Source of the DNA: an uncultured Clostridia bacterium
Lineage (GTDB): Bacteria; Bacillota; Clostridia; Christensenellales; Borkfalkiaceae
Assembly: GCA_947627125.1 (NCBI GenBank)
Contig: CANQUY010000002.1
Coordinates: 1-33,723, forward strand
DNA: 33,723 nucleotides
Direction: 5' to 3'
How positions within the stretch are numbered: position 1 is the stretch's first letter; each line of letters starts with the position of its first letter. The notes under the pieces were generated by a model. The model saw nothing but the letters and a program-made list of their open reading frames with translations, had not been told where the DNA came from and searched no databases. Below, piece after piece: positions 30,554-33,723 of the stretch. Position numbers and translations under genes: made by a program.

Positions 30554-33007
30554 CTATTCGTTGTAGAATATGAGCTTGCCGTCCTGCTCGTCGACTGTCA
30601 CGTTGCCGCTGTGGAGATTCCCCTTCAACAGCTCCTCCGAGAGGCCGTCCTCCACCAGCTTCTGCACCGTCCGCTTGAGGGGGCGGGCGCCGTATTCGTC
30701 CGAATATCCCCGTTCGACGATGAGATCCTTGGCCGCCGCCGTCACGGTGAGGCGGATCTTCTGCCCCTCCAGCCGCTTGTTGAGCCCCGCAAGGAGCTTG
30801 TCGCAGATGACGGCCGCGTTCTCCCTGCTCAGCTTGTGGAAGATAATGACGTCGTCGAGCCGATTCAAAAACTCGGGACGGAACTGCTTTTTGAGGGCCT
30901 CGTCAATGTTCCTTCTCATGTCCTCATACTCGCTCGCCTCGTCCGCCGCCCCGAAGCCCAAGGAGAGCTCCTTCACGGCATGCGCGCCGACGTTCGACGT
31001 CAGAATAATGACGGTATTTTTGAAATTGACGGTCCGTCCCCTGCTGTCGGTCAGCCGCCCGTCGTCAAGGATCTGAAGCAGGAGGTTGAAGATATCGGGG
31101 TGGGCCTTTTCGACCTCATCGAAGAGGACGACGGAGTAGGGCTTCTTCCGCACCTTGCCCGTGAGATATCCCTCGCCGTCGTCGTAGCCCACATACCCCG
31201 GGGCCGCGCCGATGAGCTTGGAAACCGAGCTCTTATCCATATATTCGGACATGTCGAGGCGGATCATCATTGATTCGTCGCCGAACATGCTCTCCGCGAG
31301 GGCCTTACAAAGATCCGTCTTGCCCACGCCCGTGGGACCCACAAAGATGAAGGAGCCGATGGGACGGTTGGGGTCCTTGAGGCCCGCTCTCGCCCTGCGG
31401 ATGGCCTTTGCGACGGCGGAAACGGCCTCGTCCTGCCCGACAATGCGGCGGTGGAGTTCCTCTTCGAGGTGCAAAAGACGCTCGCTCTCCTTCTCGTTCA
31501 GCTTTGCAAGGGGAACGCCCGAGCGGTCGGAAACGATCTCCGCAATGTCCTCCGCGCCGATGCTGATATGGGCGCGGCTCTTCTTCATCCGCCAATCGCG
31601 GCGCATGGCATTGACCTTTTCGGTGAGCTCTCTCACCTCTCTTGCGAGCGTCGCCTCGTTCTCGTCCCCCCACTTTCTCGCCTTCTCCCAATCGGACGTA
31701 AGACGGACGAGCCGATCTTCCGCCTCGTGCAGTTCCGCGGGGCCGTTGTAGGCGTTGAGGCGGGCGCGGGAGGCCGCTTCGTCCACGAGATCGATGGCCT
31801 TGTCGGGCAAAAATCTGTCACTTATGTAACGATCTGAGAGTTTCGCCGCCGCCTCGATGGCCTCCTCGGTGATGACGACGTTGTGGTGCGCCTCATACTT
31901 GTCGCGCACGCCGCGGAGAATGATGATCGTGTCCTCAACGGAGGGCTGGTCCACCATGACGGGCGTGAAACGGCGTTCGAGGGCGGGGTCCTTCTCGATA
32001 AAACGATATTCCTCAACGGTCGTTGCGCCGACCGTCTGGAGCTCCCCCCGCGCGAGCATGGGCTTCAGAATATTGGAGGCGTCCAACGCTCCGTCGGAGG
32101 AACTGCCCGCCCCCACAATGGTGTGGATCTCGTCGATAAAGAGAATGATATTCTTGTCCGCCATGACGGTATCGACGATATTTTTGAGCCGTTCCTCGAA
32201 GTCGCCGCGGTAGCGCGTCCCCGCGAGAAGCCCCGTTAAATTTAATGAAAATACGATTTTATCGCTCAATAAGTCGGGCACTTCGCCGTTTGCAATGGCC
32301 TGCGCGAGGCCCTCGACGACTGCGCTCTTCCCGACGCCCGGCTCCCCGATGAGAACGGGGTTATTCTTCGTCCTCCGCGACAGGATCTGAATGACTTTTT
32401 CGATTTCCTTGCGGCGGCCGATGACGGGGTCGAGCTTTCCCTCCCTCGCCTTTTTGGTGAGGTCCACGCCATAGGGCAGGAGCCTGTCGTCCACGGTGGG
32501 AATGGGGCGGTAGTCGGTGCGCCTGATTTCGCGCTCCGTGCCGCCGAGGGGCTCCGCCTTGGGCTCATAGGCCGCGCCGCCGATAAAGGACTCCGTGCGT
32601 TCGATGAGCAGGGGCAGGTCGATATGCATGCCCGCGAGGATGGCGTATGCGACGCTCTCCTCCTCGTTGAGAACGGCGAGAAGAAGGTGTTCGGTGCCCG
32701 TAAGCGCGCCGAAATTTCCGTCCCTGCGGGCATACTCCTCGGCAAGGGTGAACATGTTCTTGGTGCGTGGGGTGAAGTCGAACTTGATCGTCGCCTCGTG
32801 AGAGATGGCGCGGCGGAAGAGGTCGCGGTAGACGGTGTATTCGACGCCCGACGCCGTCAGAAGCCGCCCCGCCGTGCTCTCGGGGACCTCGAGCATGGCA
32901 AGGATCACATGTTCGCTGCCGATATAGTTGGTCTTATAGTAGCGCGCGCTCTTTTCCGCCTGCTGTATGACCTGCCTTAAATGATCCGAATAAAATTTAT
33001 TGTCCAA
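30554..33007 (-). CDS. clpC: ATP-dependent Clp protease ATP-binding subunit ClpC
   Basis: An 817-residue HSP100 unfoldase that feeds proteins to ClpP. Two Clp N-repeats (about 1-145), AAA domain 1 with Walker A GEPGVGKS (221-228) and Walker [10 protein letters not shown], a short middle domain (about 395-460), AAA domain 2 with Walker A GPTGVGKT (near 556) and LFDEVEKA, and a C-terminal D2-small domain. Start is TTG at 33007 with AAGGAG 6 nt upstream; the longer frame to 33058 has no ribosome site. It follows mcsB in the same direction, as in ctsR-mcsA-mcsB-clpC operons, but a 260-bp gap with repeats separates them. Confidence 0.95.
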   Translation of the reverse strand: MDNKFYSDHLRQVIQQAEKSARYYKTNYIGSEHVILAMLEVPESTAGRLLTASGVEYTVYRDLFRRAISHEATIKFDFTPRTKNMFTLAEEYARRDGNFGALTGTEHLLLAVLNEEESVAYAILAGMHIDLPLLIERTESFIGGAAYEPKAEPLGGTEREIRRTDYRPIPTVDDRLLPYGVDLTKKAREGKLDPVIGRRKEIEKVIQILSRRTKNNPVLIGEPGVGKSAVVEGLAQAIANGEVPDLLSDKIVFSLNLTGLLAGTRYRGDFEERLKNIVDTVMADKNIILFIDEIHTIVGAGSSSDGALDASNILKPMLARGELQTVGATTVEEYRFIEKDPALERRFTPVMVDQPSVEDTIIILRGVRDKYEAHHNVVITEEAIEAAAKLSDRYISDRFLPDKAIDLVDEAASRARLNAYNGPAELHEAEDRLVRLTSDWEKARKWGDENEATLAREVRELTEKVNAMRRDWRMKKSRAHISIGAEDIAEIVSDRSGVPLAKLNEKESERLLHLEEELHRRIVGQDEAVSAVAKAIRRARAGLKDPNRPIGSFIFVGPTGVGKTDLCKALAESMFGDESMMIRLDMSEYMDKSSVSKLIGAAPGYVGYDDGEGYLTGKVRKKPYSVVLFDEVEKAHPDIFNLLLQILDDGRLTDSRGRTVNFKNTVIILTSNVGAHAVKELSLGFGAADEASEYEDMRRNIDEALKKQFRPEFLNRLDDVIIFHKLSRENAAVICDKLLAGLNKRLEGQKIRLTVTAAAKDLIVERGYSDEYGARPLKRTVQKLVEDGLSEELLKGNLHSGNVTVDEQDGKLIFYNE

Positions 33008-33061
33008 GGGATACTCCTTTTGAAGTTGTCGTTTGGGACGCCCCGCCCCCCTACCCAACCG

Positions 33062-33152
33062 TTCTAATCACGTCACCCTGAGCAACGTCGAAGGGTCACC
33101 GCATTATAAATAAGGTGATGGTTCGACTACGCTCACCATGACGTGATTGGAA
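33062..33152 (+). repeat. Type B palindromic repeat (copy 3) between mcsB and clpC
   Basis: TTCTAATCACGTCA...TGACGTGATTGGAA with hairpins ACCCT/AGGGT and ATGGT/ACCAT and an AT-rich centre (GCATTATAAATAAGG). It lies inside an operon that is usually compact. Confidence 0.85.
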
Positions 33153-33220
33153 TGCCTGCGCGGGGCGCTATGACGTGATTGGAATGCCTGCGCGGGGTGC
33201 TATGACGTGATTGGAATGCC
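33151..33220 (+). repeat. 32-bp tandem repeat beside type B copy 3
   Basis: Units at 33151-33182 and 33183-33214 plus a partial third: AATGCCTGCGCGGGG(C/T)GC then TATGACGTGATTGG. Each unit repeats the right end of type B with its flank. Confidence 0.85.
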
Positions 33221-33267
33221 TCCGTAGTGGCATAGGCGTAGATTTCACACTACCCAACCGTTCATTC

Positions 33268-33723
33268 TCACACCACGATCTCCATTCTGCGCATGACTTT
33301 GTTTGTCTGCTCGGCGCGGTAGACGGAACGCTCCGTTTCCGTGAGGACGCGGCCGTTGAGGTGGTCGATATTCGCGGGGCGCATGGCGACGATGTGATCG
33401 TCAAGCTCCGCCAAGATCTCCTCTTCCGTCCTGTCCGTGCCGAGATATCCGAACAGAATGCCGAGCTTGAAGTCGGCCGTGAATTCCATGAACTCCTTGA
33501 TACCGAGCAGACAGCAGTTCGAGAGGACGCCGTAAGCGCGCAGAACGCGGTCGCGAAGGGAAAGTCCCCCCTCCGTCTTCATGTTCTCCCGCTCGCGCAG
33601 TTCAAACTGCACAATGAGCTTCACCGCCTTCTCGACGGTGGACAGGATCTCCGTTTCCGAAAAGCCGAGCGTCACCTCGTTGGAGATCTGAAAGAGATCC
33701 CCTTCCGCCCCGCTTCCCTCCCC
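33268..33723 (-). CDS. mcsB: Protein arginine kinase McsB (C-terminal part, runs off right edge)
   Basis: The last 151 residues of McsB, which phosphorylates protein arginines and marks them for ClpCP. The reading frame is open to the window edge. The segment DLFQISNEVTLGFSETEIL is the hallmark of bacterial McsB (FQISNQVTLGQSE), followed by the helical C-terminal domain of the phosphagen-kinase fold. The start lies outside the window. It is upstream of clpC in the same direction; ctsR and mcsA would be expected further right. Confidence 0.93.
   Translation of the reverse strand, partial: GEGSGAEGDLFQISNEVTLGFSETEILSTVEKAVKLIVQFELRERENMKTEGGLSLRDRVLRAYGVLSNCCLLGIKEFMEFTADFKLGILFGYLGTDRTEEEILAELDDHIVAMRPANIDHLNGRVLTETERSVYRAEQTNKVMRRMEIVV

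Noticed and set aside
1-33723. tRNA or rRNA genes
   Set aside because: No cloverleaf with the T-arm GTTCRANNC pattern or rRNA core sequence was noticed in the intergenic parts. A tRNAscan run would settle it.

Overview
The window looks like chromosomal DNA of a low-to-moderately GC-rich (roughly mid-50s percent) spore-forming Clostridia-type Firmicute, probably an uncultured gut lineage. The signs are AGGAGG-type ribosome sites, consensus sigma-A promoters with extended -10 (TGn) elements, CotF-type spore coat proteins, an mcsB-clpC pair, a PucR/CdaR regulator, a DUF3343/cysteine-desulfurase pair and GH3 enzymes with permuted domain order. I cannot fix the genus from the sequence alone.

Layout. 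1-5.4 kb: start of a membrane protein (runs off the left edge), a left-handed beta-helix transferase, a three-gene CotF-like cluster, endonuclease III, then DUF3343 divergent from a cysteine-desulfurase-family enzyme, and two small unknown proteins. 5.4-11.4 kb: a PucR-type regulator followed by a membrane-anchored S41 protease, a divergent 8-TM protein with an acidic linker, and aspS. 11.5-13.2 kb: an islet of repeats holding an XRE repressor divergent from a 58-residue small protein. 13.2-25.2 kb: a four-gene surface-polysaccharide operon (Ig/InlB-like lipoprotein, secreted GH3, membrane GH3, carbohydrate-binding lipoprotein), preceded by its own promoter and by an AgrC-like kinase/LytTR regulator pair. 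A GGCTCA motif occurs as a 21-bp direct repeat at the GH3 promoter and once at the two-component promoter, which suggests direct regulation. 25.4-28.8 kb: a 1-kb tandem array of a palindromic repeat, a large lipoprotein, more repeats. 28.8-33.7 kb: a Dda/RecD-like helicase, then mcsB (partial)-clpC interrupted by a repeat element.

Two features cut across the genes. First, intergenic regions are full of palindromic repeats in three related forms (A ~150 bp, 18 copies all in one orientation; B ~90 bp; C ~40-90 bp). Each half is built round a 5-bp hairpin whose two arms change together from copy to copy. Second, several genes (nth, XRE, the 26.6-kb lipoprotein, the Dda-like helicase, possibly two more) have a -10 box exactly 6 nt before the start codon and no Shine-Dalgarno site, which predicts leaderless mRNAs. 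Starts for clpC and the large GH3 gene are TTG, chosen because each has a well-placed ribosome site.
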